Below are positions 22,313 to 33,582 of a stretch of DNA of 64,000 bases, piece by piece; position 1 is the first letter of the stretch, and each line of letters opens with the position of its first letter. The notes under the pieces are model-generated. The model saw nothing but the letters and a program-made list of their open reading frames with translations, was not told where the DNA came from and did not search any database. The position numbers were made by a program, and so were the translations under genes. Source of the DNA: Tetragonia tetragonoides (taxonomy: Eukaryota; Streptophyta; Magnoliopsida; Caryophyllales; Aizoaceae); contig CM076148.1 of the NCBI GenBank assembly GCA_038025085.1, forward strand, positions 37,035,691-37,099,690, read 5' to 3'.

Positions 22313-22579
22313 TCAAGACGGACTTACATGAAGAATGTGACATCTCGATTTGAGGGAACTTCTAAGGTAACAGGCCGGGAACAACTCAACAGTGTTTTGC
22401 ACCCAGTTCAATGCGTCATCGTTCATTACCCTGTCTGTTACTTCTCGTTGTTCCCCCTTAGCAATTGTATCTCGGAGCCCAGCAATTTGCTCCTTCAAAT
22501 TCTCATTATTCATTGCTTTCTCATCTGGTTGTGAGTGTACTAATCTAACCTCAAAATCATTACTTTGATTATCCTGCAA
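22313..22579 (-). pseudogene. Unassigned open frame inside the retrotransposon
   Basis: The 88-residue frame (MQDNQSNDFEVRLVHSQPDE..) lies between the protease remnant and the RNase H remnant. It has a mildly coiled-coil-like middle (NLKEQIAGLRDTIAKGE). It does not match copia integrase or reverse transcriptase motifs. It may be rearranged element sequence or an acquired fragment. Confidence 0.25.
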
Positions 22580-22699
22580 AATTCATCAAATTTCCTCAAC
22601 ACAAAGAACATTTTATATGGAGTGTATGAGAGACTTACCTACCTTACCTACATAAGGTTATTTCACTTTTATTATTATCTCTAAACATCACACTTCCAC

Positions 22700-24514
22700 C
22701 AGCGAAGGCATTGAGTGAGAGAATGATTTTAATCTATCTCTGTTATATACATGGAACAATCGCTATCGAGGTACCACGGGTCGCTCCCCCTCACTCGTGC
22801 CTGCAAAATTTAATTAGGGTTTAGTCTTAGGAACCCATATCTGATTGGGTCCCTTTCTCACAAATTTAACATTCAAATCAGACTTCTTAACCCATATCTG
22901 TTTAACCTTTCTAACATAGCCATTGTTACTCTTTCGAGCATAGCCATTATTACTCTCAAAGGCTTTTTCTCTCTTTGGGCATTCCACTCTTATTTGACCT
23001 GTTTTACCACAATACATGCAAAGTTTTCATTCAGGTAGGTTCACATACTTGCTTTTAGGGTCATAAGCTACCCATGATCTTTTATATCCCAAGCCTTGCT
23101 TATTTCTGTTACGGTAACTCTGGAACCATTCAGCAGAAGTTCCCTGATTGTTCCCTGCAGACCTTCTAACTATTGGCTGGTAACTTTGAAACCATTTAGG
23201 ACAAGTTCCCTGATTGTTACCTGCAGACCTAACTATTACCTCATTCGATTTTAACTTTTTGCAAAGATCAACCTTTTCTTTTTCCAACATATTAAAATTA
23301 TATTTTAATTTATCAAAACTCAATTTCATCTCTTTGCAATCAGTTGAATCACATAAATTGGCAGTTCGACTAGCATCAATTTGAATTTGCAATTTATTCA
23401 ACTTACTAGTCAAGATCTTATTTTCATTTTCAAACTTGCAAACGGTTTCGTTCAATTTAAAGATTTCATCTTCGAAGTTTTTATTTCATTTTTCTAGACC
23501 AATTTTCAAACTTGTTAAATCCTTCAAATCATTCTTTAATGAAACAAAACCGTCATCAAGTTGAACCTTTTCATCACGAAGATCCATACAATCACTAATG
23601 CAAATACTCAAAATATTTATCAATTGTTTCCTAGTGAGCAGATGCATTTTATTTTTAAGAGCTTCAAGGCTTACCTCTTCATCCTCATCATCGTGGGCCA
23701 TCAAGCAATGAAAATTTTTAGCGTTTGAGTTATTTGTTGGTTCCTCATCTAAATCCGAGTCCCCAAACGCAACAACCATTGCTTGATTTTCCCTTGAAGC
23801 TTTTTGTCCCGATTTCTTTGTTGTCCAATGGGTTGTTTCTTAACTTGTTTCATCATTTAGAAACGGACAATCTTTGATGAAGTGACCTGGATTCCTGTAG
23901 TTATGACATAGATAGTCAATCTTATTTGACGAGGAGAATTTACCTTTGAATTGATTTTCCTTTTTGGCCATATATTTTATCTCGCGATAAAGCTTTGCCA
24001 TCTTTTTCACAAACGAGACAAATTCTTCATCCTCTGAACCGGAATCTTCATCTTCATCGGCTTTGAGAGCCAGGCTCCAATCTTTTCTTTCTCACAAATT
24101 CTTACCTTGACTTTCCAGTTGCATCTCATATGTCAGTAAGGATCCAGTTAGCTCTTCCATCGAAAAAGTGCTAAACTACTTGTTTTCCTGGAGGGCTGTT
24201 ACCTTGGGCATCCATCTTTCCACAGGTAACACACGCAGTACTTTCCTGATCTGTTCCTGACAAGATATATTTCTACCAAGAGATTCTAATTCGTTAACAA
24301 TACTGGTAAAACGAGTCATCATATCTTGAATAGGTTCTTTTGGTTTCATAGAGAACAATTCATACTTAGTCAGTAATAAATCAATTTTTGACTCTTTTAC
24401 CTGATTTGTTCCCTCATGAGTTACCTGTAATAGTTCCCACATCTGTTTGGCTGTTTTGCAACCCATCACACGATTGTGCTCTTGGGTTCCAAGACCACAA
24501 TGAATCACTCTCAT
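22700..24514 (-). pseudogene. Retrotransposon gag and start of protease, broken
   Basis: 24514-24176 is the copia-type gag core (CKTAKQMWELLQVTHEGTNQ, MTRFTSIVNELESLG). It is followed by a decayed first zinc knuckle near 23912 (CHNYRNPGHFIKDCP, second Cys replaced by Tyr), an acidic segment, coiled-coil frames at 23779-23486 and 23455-23027, and a second knuckle CMYCGKTGQIRVECP (His replaced by Gln). The gag end IWVPKTKP is at 22814. Continuing in pieces near 22760 is WYLDSDCS, the protease active site, with DSG changed to DSD. Several stops separate these blocks. Confidence 0.85.
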
Positions 24515-24819
24515 GGCATTAGCATTGTATTCAAGGTTTTTCTAATCCTGTGCATCATATTCAGAAAACTCCTTTGGAATAACTTCGTTCTTTTCACCGG
24601 TTTTTGTGGGCTTGTAGTTACCATACTCAATGACTCTCCAAATCTGGTAGTTTGTGGCTTTAATGAATATTTCTATTCGATTTTTCCAAAAACCAAAGTG
24701 CTTACCTTCAAACAAGGGAGGTCGATTGGTAGAGTAAACCTTCCTCGAGCTTTCCGTAGTTCCTTGAATCCATCCTTGTGATCTACTCTCCAGAGATTAA
24801 CCTGTACTCAAGAGAACCT

Positions 24820-24831
24820 GCTCTGATACCA
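24820..24831 (-). other. Primer binding site, initiator tRNA-Met
   Basis: On the minus strand, TGGTATCAGAGC is complementary to the 3' end of plant initiator methionine tRNA and lies 2 bases from the 5' LTR. Confidence 0.9.
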
Positions 24832-24833
24832 AT

Positions 24834-26764
24834 TCTTATACTCAAGGACAGACTCAAGAGGGGGGTGAATTGAGTCTTAGGGAGTTATTCAAATTTTTCA
24901 CGGATTATCAATTTAAGCACAATCTGTTAACCTAATAATTACTATGTTGTTAAATAGCAAAGCAATTTAACAAAGCAATAAATAAAGTGACACAGATTTT
25001 TGCGTGGGAACCTTCTTGAGCTCAACCAAGAAGTAAAACCACGACCCTGGGGGATTTTCCAAACTCCATTAAGAGCCGTAAACCAAACTCAATACAATAG
25101 ACCCTAATCTACCGTTGAGCCGTATTTCCTGAATTCAACCCCGAACTCAAGAACCAAACTACCTACTATGGCAGTCGTATTCTCAACAAACAAATCTTAC
25201 CAATATGCTTCTCAATAAGCTAGAATGGTACAATCAAACCTTATGAGAAAACCGTGCTCAAGTATAATAGGAATTCCAAGGTAACAGTAAAGGTAACTCG
25301 TGCAGTAACAACCAAGACTCCTCAATGAACTCACGTAAACAATGAACTGACGCTCTATGCTCTATGATTTCGTAACCCTTCAACTTAGCAGTAAACAAAC
25401 TATATATAGGGAGATTTATCTGACCTAATCACAAGTAGAGATCAACTAGGTTTTAATAAGACTATCTTTCTGTTTAAGAAAACTAAACTCTTTGAATCAG
25501 AATAAATCACTAAAAGATAATAAGGAGATAAAATCTTTTAATCACAAAATCTTTTACAGAATAACAAAGAGACCTTGTATAACAAGGCTTCCTTAAAAAG
25601 ATTTTCAAGAGAACTTTTACAAGTACAAAAGAAATATTTCTGAAAACAGTTTTAGGAAAGCAATTTACCCATAAATAAATTCTGTCAAACGTTTTCACAA
25701 AACAGCACGCAAAGACTTATGTGCTTAAAAATACTTGGTAACACACATCTGTTCCTAGGCTGTTACTTCCTCTGTTACCAACTGTACCTAGACCTAGCAG
25801 TTCTGACCCGAAACCGAGTACCCGACCCGATTGACCCAAAACCGTAACCGAATATACCCGAATAGTGGCAATCCGATTTAGAACCGATTATCCGAAATGA
25901 TCCGAACCGAAACCAAACCGAAACCGAAATGTTATTGACCCGACGATGACCCGTATCCGAATCTAACCCGAACCGAATCAAAATCGAACCGTTCACAACC
26001 GAAACCGATTTGATCCAAACTAAACACAAACCGATTCAAACCGACCTAAACCGAACATGACCCGAAACCAAAATAAATCGAACCTGAAATTGGTTAAACG
26101 CTATTATTTAATGGAAATAATTATTTTTACCACAAAATTTAAAGATTATACACTAAACCTTACTTAGTGTTAACCTAATTTGGTGATTTGAATGGAAATT
26201 TGAGAATGAACGCTCAAAATATAGCCTGACCCGAAATTGACCCGACAATTCGAACCTGTATCCGAACCCGATCCGAAATGACACAAATTGATTTTAACCC
26301 GACCCAAAAGTAACCGACTTTTCAAACAAGAACCGATCCGATATTGACCCGACCCGTATGAACCGACCCGAAATGATCCGAAAAAGGTACAAATTCAGAA
26401 TAAACCCGAACCCGAAGTATAACCGAACCGAAACCGACCCATACCCGACTATAGGTCGACCCAATTAGACCCGAATCGAAATTAACCCGATCCATAACCG
26501 ATCTGATTGACCCGTTTGATCAAACCTCAACGCCTTAAGACATGATTTCCCTTACATGAAGTCTAATAAAACAGTAAAGTTCTTTCTTCCAATTTCATGT
26601 CATCTTCAAGTAGTATTGTTTCTGGATTAACCTTCATAGCATATGCATTCAAGATCAACAACATCTACTTGTCTTGGATTCCTTGTATTCACAAAGCTCA
26701 GATATAATCATTAGCTAGATAAGTATCAATTGTTCTATCATCATCAAAATCAACAAATACAACA
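24834..26764 (-). repeat. 5' LTR with 727-bp insertion
   Basis: It matches the 3' LTR over 24834-25790 and 26518-26764. The TG expected at its + strand start is TC. The insertion 25791-26517 is listed separately. Confidence 0.9.
25791..26517. mobile_element. CCGAACC/GACCCGA-rich insertion in the 5' LTR
   Basis: The 3' LTR reads GTACCTATGATCAAACC where this copy reads GTACCTA, 727 bp, TGATCAAACC, so the insertion lies between A and T. The insert is packed with degenerate CCGAAACCGA and GACCCGACCC units. I see no inverted termini and no clear TC/CTRR ends, so the class is unresolved. Confidence 0.7.
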
Positions 26765-26769
26765 TCACT

Positions 26770-27300
26770 TTTTTTTAGTCATCATTATAAGATTGGGTAG
26801 TCACCATAACAAGATTGGATAAGACCAAATTCATATTTCATAGTGACAGATTTATAATTACTCTGAGTTTCTTAAAGTGATTGACATTTTGATTTTAGTT
26901 TATAACCAAGTAATAAATTATAAATTTAAACTATTATTAAGTTTAATTACACCTAATTCAAGCCTACTCTTTTCGTTTTATTCAAAACACTTGGAATTGA
27001 AAGTTAAAGAAAATGAGACGGAGAAAGGATGATGAATGGGAGGAGTGAGGTTCTTTCAGGGGAGCAATGAGAGAGAGGAAGAGGAGTGAGGTAGCAAAAT
27101 AATGGAACGTGGTTAAGATTGAAGTACCGAATATATTAGATCACGGGTTTAAATCCATCTTCCTTTAGTGTATTTAAATTTAGTGTATTAACATATAAGT
27201 CTAATAACCGACTTCAATCCATACATTCATTGAAAGAGATTAGACTAGCATATATTCCAATCCATACATTAATTAAATTAGGATAAGGCCTCACTTAAAT
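26770..27300. repeat. Intergenic spacer repeat, right part
   Basis: Continues the spacer interrupted by the retrotransposon: ACAAGATTGGATAAGAC, TCATATTTCATAGTGACAG, GATTGACATTTTGATTTTA, GGGGAGCAATGAGAGAGAGG, each with a partner at 34140-34460. Confidence 0.8.
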
Positions 27301-27930
27301 GTTTATCCGGTATAAGTAAATACCAGTTTTTCATTTGTTTCTGAGATTTAATCTTATCAATTGGTCTACTATTTCATGATTTTCTTATCCATTATCCTAT
27401 TCCCCAAATTGCATATTCTCATGAAAAGTAACTTTTGTTTACTTTGTAAAATTCCACCTTTGGAAAAAAATGCATAATATAACATATATATATAAGCCAT
27501 GTGTTTTTTTTTTCCAGCTTTCATAAACAAAAAACTTTTCTCGATGAATGAAACCAGATGCCCACTCTTAGACAAGAATAAAATAAAAGTTGAAACTTGA
27601 TTTTGCTTTCAAAAATTGCAATTATTGGTGATCAATTTTCATTACCTAAATATATTAGTGTACATGTTGGACGTTTTATTATTATTTTGAGGAAAAAATA
27701 TAATTTTCATTATGACACCGTGATGCCCTTTTATTAGAATAGTTAGATGGTTAGATACAGCTGGGGTAGTTTGATAGATGATACCAATTATGAAACTAGC
27801 CCGTATAGTGAATGATTGATATCTGAGCTAACGTTTACTTGCTAGTAATACAATTTCTAGTTACATAGTCAACTGCTCAACTAAATTTTTATTCCTTATT
27901 AATTAGGGACCATCGTGTTCTGGCTAGGAA

Positions 27931-27966
<36 letters not shown>

Positions 27967-29203
27967 CATATTTGTGATGTACTCCATTCGTTCCAAAATT
28001 TTATTTCCCTTTCACTTTTCATGATCTCCAAGACGACATTTGACCATGAATAAATATAATTTCTATAACTATAAAAATTATAAAATTGTGATATTTTGAA
28101 AACATAATTAAGAATGAATTTATATTAATAATATTTTTATTTTGTAACTTTATAAATTTTTTTAAATTAACGGACAAAATTTATAAATTATGACTTCAAA
28201 AAATCAAATGAAAAGGGGAATTTGGCATGGCATGTTAGGACTTAAAAGGATTAGTCGCAGTATTTGAAGGTTGACACTTCGCAGCGGTCTATGTTGAAGT
28301 GGATTGTCCCACATTGATCAAGAAAGAGTGTCTTGATATGTTTATTATAAAGGGAGTTACTCCACCCATAGACAATTTATTTTGGGTTGTAACCTCCTTT
28401 AAGTAATAAACATTCTCTTAATGGGCTCAATTGTAAAAAGTTAACATGGTATCAAAGCGGACTTTGTTCATGCCTTTAGGACCCCTTGTTGGCCCACATG
28501 TTGAAGCCCGCCCAAATGAGGCAATTGTGTGGCGGGGTAATTTAGTTTGACCTTGTTTAGCCCACGCGCGTGTGATTAGCCCAAATTGGCTTTGATTGGT
28601 CCACGCTTCAGCCAAAAATGGGTCTTTGCGTGAGGTGGGGTGTTGAAGTGGGTTGTCCCACATTGATCAAGAAAGAGTACATTGAGCCCTTTATAACTAA
28701 GGGAGTTTCTCCACCCATAGCCAATTGGTTTTGAGTTGGAACCTCCTTTTAGTTATAAACACTCTCTTAATAGGTCTAATTATAAAAAGTTAACAGCCTA
28801 CCATAGTTGAATTATATGAAACTAGCCAGTTGATGGTTTAGCTAATTAAGATTTTTTTTGTTTAACCACAAGTTCACTTAAATTTTTTGAGTCAACACTA
28901 ATAGTGTTAGCACCGGATCGATTCACAAAGGGGTAAAATGTTTCCACTAAATAGTTTTTCCAATTACAAAACTCGAACACTTAATCTTACTTAAAAGGAT
29001 AAACTCCAACCACTTATTGGTAAATATTTAAGAATTAAGACCACAATTTTCTGGTCCTTGGCGTGCATGTTAGGAGCACCTCTTGTGTGTGGGATGGAAT
29101 TAGATGCTTTCCAAAAAAAGCCAAAGGGAGATAGCAACAAGGAGTCACTACTTAGAATATTATTTGTCTCTCCTCTCACACTAGCTAGTCTCACGTCGAG
29201 TCT
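27301..29203 (+). promoter_or_regulatory. Upstream region of gene 2
   Basis: Copy of the shared upstream segment (27330 TTTTTCATTTGTTTC.., 27553 GATGCCCACTC, 28270 GACACTTCGCAGC), interrupted by the TRIM at 28292-28795. An AAT microsatellite lies at 27931-27965. A decayed Stowaway-like stretch starts at about 27982 (CTCCATTCGTTCCAAAAT) and has a partner upstream of gene 3 at 36309. Confidence 0.6.
28292..28795 (+). mobile_element. TRIM (terminal-repeat retrotransposon in miniature), 504 bp
   Basis: Two direct 155-bp terminal repeats (28292-28446 and 28641-28795) both start TGTTGAAGTGG and end AAAAAGTTAACA. TGGTATCAAAGC, a one-base variant of the tRNA-Met primer site, follows the first repeat directly. 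A purine-rich GAGGTGGGG precedes the second. Target duplication is GTCTA / GCCTA (4 of 5). Gene 1 keeps the empty site (GCAGCAGCCTATAATAG at 15487). The 194-bp interior encodes nothing. Confidence 0.9.
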
Positions 29204-29211
29204 ATTAATAT
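29204..29211 (+). promoter_or_regulatory. Altered TATA box of gene 2
   Basis: TATTAATA stands where genes 1, 3 and 5 have TATAAATA, in the otherwise conserved GAGTCTAT context. It may weaken transcription; this is inference. Confidence 0.6.
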
Positions 29212-29234
29212 GGATTTAGGTTGTTGCAAATAAA

Positions 29235-29832
29235 AGCATAACACATCATTCGATCCTATTCTAAATCTTGAGCGAGGTACCCAATATCCCTCACTCTTCT
29301 CTCTAGTTTTGAGTAATTTAGCTATATATATTATATATTTTTTTTTTGTTAATTTCCTATGTTTAAAGAAGAAACTAGTAGCTAGCACTTTCCATATGGC
29401 CAAATTTCCCCCCTTAAATTTCTACAAAATAATGGTCACATTTCTAAGTACATTCTTCTAGCTTGCAATGCATACTCAGAGTATTTACTTATCATCTTTT
29501 GATAAGACAATTAAATTTAAAAGTAATACTTCCTTTACAAAATCCCACGACATTTTTTTAGGTACTTTTAGTTAAAAATAATATCTTTTTTTAAAATGTA
29601 ACAGTCGTCTCAATATGAGACCGTCTTATATAAATTTTTATGAATCATTAATTAATTACATAGTTTTAGCCCGCGCTTTTGAAAATTCTTGCACAATTTA
29701 TTCTACCGTCTCTGTGTTCGATCTTACTTGAATACTATAATAACATAACACCAATAATTGTATTTAACTCAACATTATTAGTAAATTATACTACAATTCT
29801 AATACATATATATTATGTTGCATCCTGGCCAG
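29235..29832 (+). other. Non-coding leader exon and 5'UTR intron of gene 2
   Basis: The leader ends CTTGAGCGAG (29277) with donor GTACCCAAT. A 4-base CGAG-type duplication shifts the donor relative to gene 1. The intron ends CCTGGCCAG at 29832. From about 29380 onward the sequence is almost identical to gene 1. Confidence 0.7.
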
Positions 29833-29866
29833 GCTAAAGGCGGTATAGTAAGCGAGCTAATCAACA

Positions 29867-30688
29867 ATGGCTGCGGAGCAATCAGTCGAAACCGTGCAAC
29901 TTCGATTCGTCAATGGAGACATCAAGAATGAATACCCTGCACCATTGGACTTTATGAAGAGTCATGCTTGGTCTGGTCATGTTGTTGGTGGCAAATACCC
30001 TGAGTGTATCAAAAAGGAAGGGTCTATACACTTCAAACATGACGGGACTGAGAGCGGTCCAGATGGATCCAAGGGTGCAGTTATATACACGGCCGCACTC
30101 TTGGACTCAGACTCGAACTCGGGTCTCAACACTCAGGCCACTTTCCTCGTGGCCTGGTGGAGGTCCATTAGACTCGCTAAGGTATGCATGGATGCTCTAT
30201 ATAAGAATAATAAAAATAAAATAAAAGAGTAAATGTTGTCTGAGAGACTGAGACCAATTCAAAAAATATTAAGGTCACTATTAAGAAATGTTTTTTTCTA
30301 CTAAATTAAGTTGACCTGAAGTTCACTGAATTGAACTGAACAATTGAAATATGTGAAAGATCAAAAAAGTAAATCAATAAACTGAACTGCGCTAAACTCC
30401 ATCGAATTGAATCGAACCAATTATTGAATATTCCCTAACAACAGCTACTAGCTAATTAATGGCATATTAGTGTTATAGGCATATGTTAAAGTTGGCATCA
30501 GAGAGAAATTCGAGTGCATGGACTGGAAGGAGACCGAAGATGAGCTGAACAAGTCTGGGGAAGAAAGCCATGCCTTTGACGCGTATACTAGAACTGGTGC
30601 AAATGCTAAGATTGGTTTTGATGGAAAGCTTGAAGTAGTTTTTGGAAGTGGTATCACTAACTATAAACAATTAGCAACAAAATCCTAA
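29867..30688 (+). CDS. 23 kDa jasmonate-induced protein-like, gene 2 (two exons, extended C-terminus)
   Basis: Exon 1 is 29867-30181 and exon 2 is 30479-30688, giving 174 residues. Exon 1 differs from gene 1 by one silent base (30124), so the HAWSGHVVGG, GSKGAVIY and VAWWRSIRLAK blocks are the same. Exon 2 differs at several residues (WKETEDEL, GEESHAFDA, GANAKIGFDGKLEVVF). The family stop after ..GNSE is lost: this copy reads SGITNYKQLATKS before stopping, because the stop-codon region carries substitutions and extra bases. There is no signal peptide. The gene lies in the same orientation as genes 1 and 3. AATAAA is at 30797-30802. Function is unknown beyond the family name. Confidence 0.75.
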
Positions 30689-31129
30689 TTAGCAGATCAT
30701 TATATTGAATCTGCAAGCATAGCAATTGCAGTCCTATGGGCATGGATGACTTAATATGCATTTGCTTCTACGAATGTACTATAGTTCGTAATATTAAATA
30801 AATGCCCCTTTTAAGTTTTTTTTTTGGTAACAATAATGCCCCTTTTAAGTTTGTAATACCTCATGTATTTCTATTCAAAAAATATATATACATTATGGTG
30901 AACTTTATAATTAAGTGTCTATGTTTTTACAATTTTACTTCTTGTTAATATGGCTTGTTATATTTGTCAACTTGAGTAATAACTCATACAGTGAGTAAAG
31001 GTTAATTAATTTGCTTAATTAAGAGGGAGTAAGTACTATAAGAGTCACACATTTGTATTTTGAGACAACTGTTTTTAAATGGATCGAAGGAAACATTAAA
31101 ATTATTTAAGCAACAACATCTCACACTAT
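30689..31129 (+). other. 3' flank of gene 2
   Basis: Shared 3'UTR phrases (GCAGATCATTATATTGA, ATAAATGCCCC twice because of a local duplication at 30803-30850). The empty site for the gene-1 SINE is at about 30994-31010. Confidence 0.6.
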
Positions 31130-31375
31130 GGCCTTGTTTGATTGGTGGCTTTAGCCAACTTCTTGGATAATCTGGATTGTTTGACCAATTGACCATCCAA
31201 CCATTCAAAATTTGGTATTTGGTTCTATCAAAAATAAATAAATAAATTTGGTGCTTGGTTACCAGATTTTATCATTGTCTTTTTGGAGCCAATAATCTGA
31301 GTTACAAAAAGTTGAGTAGGAGTAGCTTTTGGGGTCAGCTCGTTGGATTATTAAGAAAAATGACAATCTTAACCC

Positions 31376-31400
31376 AATAATAATAATAATAATAATAATA

Positions 31401-31454
<54 letters not shown>
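31376..31454. repeat. AAT array followed by ATT array
   Basis: About eight AAT units meet about seventeen ATT units at TATATT (near 31400), a second inverted trinucleotide array like that at 18356. Confidence 0.95.
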
Positions 31455-31455
<1 letters not shown>

Positions 31456-31538
31456 AATAGAAAGTTATCGCCATGTCCATAGTGGTCATTTTACATCTAA
31501 TCAACTACCAATAATCAGTTCACTTTACCAAACATCTT

Positions 31539-32408
31539 CTTTTTTTCTTTTTTTTTGATCTCACTGCCACAATACGGCACTAATTTTCATTCAATTGACT
31601 CAAAACTAACATCAATGCGTTGTTCACGCTACAAGGAATCCCAAATATCATAAAACAACTAAGATCTACTTTCGAAGGAACAACATAAGCTAACTTATGA
31701 GCAACCCAATTATCATCCCAACGAATATGACTCCACCTAACATTCTGAAAACAAGAACAATAATCTAATATACCAAGATGAATATGACTTTCACTATCGT
31801 TGCTTGAAATCGGTGTCTTGATCAGCTTTGTCGATAAGTAAATACCAACTTCAACATCACTGCTAGAAATCGGCATCTTGATCGGCTCTGTCAATAACTG
31901 ACAATTAATCATCAACTGCCTGAACATAGCATAAATTACGCTATAAAGAAAGCGGGGCGCCAACGCGTGATCCCTACGATCGGAGGTAAGCACGAAACGT
32001 GCTGCAACTATTTGGAAATGTAGATCCCCTTGACATAGCAGATCGAACTTGTCTTCTCGATTCATGAAACTTGACTCGATAAACAAAACTATATGAAACT
32101 CCGACGAACGCGGAGACCGATCAAACTCCGACGAACGCGAAGACTCAAACAATCTCTCACAAAAGGAGAGTTTATTAATAACCCTACCGAACATTAAACT
32201 ACAAAAACTAGATTGAAAGCAAAGAAAATATAATACCAGAGGGGCTAACCACTGGCGAAAACGCCAGTGGTATCCCCAAGATGAGTCAGGAGGAGAAAGG
32301 GAGGCTAGGGCTTTTTTTGGGGTGAGAGGGGAGAGAGAAGACAAGAGCTTTGGGTTTTTGTTCTTAGTTTCTAGCTCTCAAGTGAGAATTAAAAGGAGGT
32401 GAATTGTG
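31539..32408 (-). mobile_element. Internally deleted LINE (mini-LINE), 870 bp
   Basis: A perfect 13-bp target duplication TACCAAACATCTT lies at 31526-31538 and 32409-32421. On the minus strand the copy ends in an A-rich tail (31539-31556). The minus-strand frame 32344-31580 (254 residues) starts like a plant LINE leader (MSSLSPLTPKKALASLSPP). It ends with WSHIRWDDNWVAHKLAYVV, the LINE RNase H C-terminal block with its histidine. Endonuclease and reverse transcriptase are missing, so it joins both ends of a LINE with the middle removed and must have been mobilised in trans. Confidence 0.75.
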
Positions 32409-32619
32409 TACCAAACATCTTTTTATAATCAAATAGTCAAGCCAGCTAGCACAACAAGCAAGTTGACAACAACCAGTTGACCAAACCAGTCACCAGCTGC
32501 GTGCCAAACAAGGCCTATGTTAATGTGCTGAGGCTGTACGGTCCTCAGCATTCAGCACACTAAGATTGTACCTACTGTTTATGTATTAGAGAAAAGAAAC
32601 GCAAAAATAACGTTGTGAG

Positions 32620-33491
32620 TAGGGATGGCAATGGGGCGAAGCGGTGGTGGATATAGGTATATCTATACCCATACTCACCTGGCTACTGTCTATCCGCCAC
32701 CCGCCCCATCCCCGCCACGGGTTGAGACCCCCAAATCCACCCCCGTCCCACTTACCCATGACGGATATCACATACAATATAATAGAATAAAATTAATTCT
32801 AACAATGAGAAATTTAACGTGGAAAGGAAAAGAACTAACTTTATGGCTTTATCTCATGTCCCAAATTGAATTGGGCCAGTGGGTTCTTCATTTTCAAGTT
32901 CTATAATTTACTTGTGTTGGTCTTCTTTGTGAGATTTTGGGGAACTTATGACATGTACAGAAGCAAGGTAAAGAAGGGAGGAGAGAGAAATTGGGGGAGC
33001 AAAGAGTGGGGTTTATTGGGGAAGATGAATAAACACAAGATTTGCAACTCCACAACTGTTAGAGGTGGGTTAAGGAATGAAAAGAGAAAGAGAAAGACAA
33101 AGAGAGTGATAGACTTGAGTTGAGATCTGTGAGGCTGTGACTGTATAGTAACGACAGCTAGGTTAATTCTTGAGAAATGAGGAGAAATACTGACCGACTA
33201 TGCTTTTATTACTACAGTCACTTTTTATTTTGTTGTTTTTGAGTTTTACAGGTAGGTTTTACACTATTTTATTTTCTATATAGGTATTAGGCGGGGCGGG
33301 TAGGTGGGTATAAGACGGGGAGGGTATCCAGTGAATACAAGACGGAAATCACCCCCGCCCCACTACCCATGACGGGTCGACATTTCCAAAACCATCCCCG
33401 CCCCATCCTCATTAAGCGCTCTCCCATCCCCACTCTAATTGGGGCGGGTGTGGGGCAGTATCCACCTATACCCGCCCCATTATCATCCCTA
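32620..33491. mobile_element. hAT-like non-autonomous element, 872 bp
   Basis: The ends TAGGGATGGCAATGGGGCG and, reverse-complemented, TAGGGATGATAATGGGGCGG are inverted repeats. An 8-bp duplication GTTGTGAG / GTTGTAAG (7 of 8) flanks it (32612-32619, 33492-33499). GGCGGGT-type repeats lie inside both ends (32690-32760 and 33290-33480). No transposase is present; the purine-rich frame 32866-33123 is not recognised. Confidence 0.8.
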
Positions 33492-33582
33492 GTTGTAAGG
33501 TCCTCTGTCCCATTATTATACCTACTCTTTATGTAATTGCAAATTGCATTGCCACATCAGCTTAATTTCTAGTATATTTAAT

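Larger units (their letters stand above)
19125..26764 (-). mobile_element. SIRE-like Ty1-copia LTR retrotransposon, pol mostly deleted
   Basis: Orientation is minus: 5' LTR 26764-24834, tRNA-Met primer site 24831-24820, gag about 24514-22814, protease start near 22750, a scrap of RNase H near 22190-22060, polypurine tract 20335-20350, 3' LTR 20334-19125. A 5-bp target duplication TCACT lies at 19120-19124 and 26765-26769. The paralogous spacer at 34090-34110 is the empty site (GGTTATCACTTTTTTCTG). The long coiled-coil gag with two zinc knuckles and the IWVPKTKP end fit the SIRE/Maximus lineage. Integrase and nearly all of reverse transcriptase are gone, so it is non-autonomous. Confidence 0.9.
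31130..32515. mobile_element. TIR element (GGCCTTGTTTG ends) carrying a nested mini-LINE
   Basis: GGCCTTGTTTG at the left end and its exact reverse complement CAAACAAGGCC at the right end are flanked by TAT on both sides (31127-31129, 32516-32518). The termini resemble PIF/Harbinger or hAT MITEs. Subterminal AGCCAACTT / GACCAATTGACC on the left and GTTGACCAAACCAGTC on the right are also roughly inverted. The nested insertion 31539-32408 accounts for most of its length. Confidence 0.65.
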
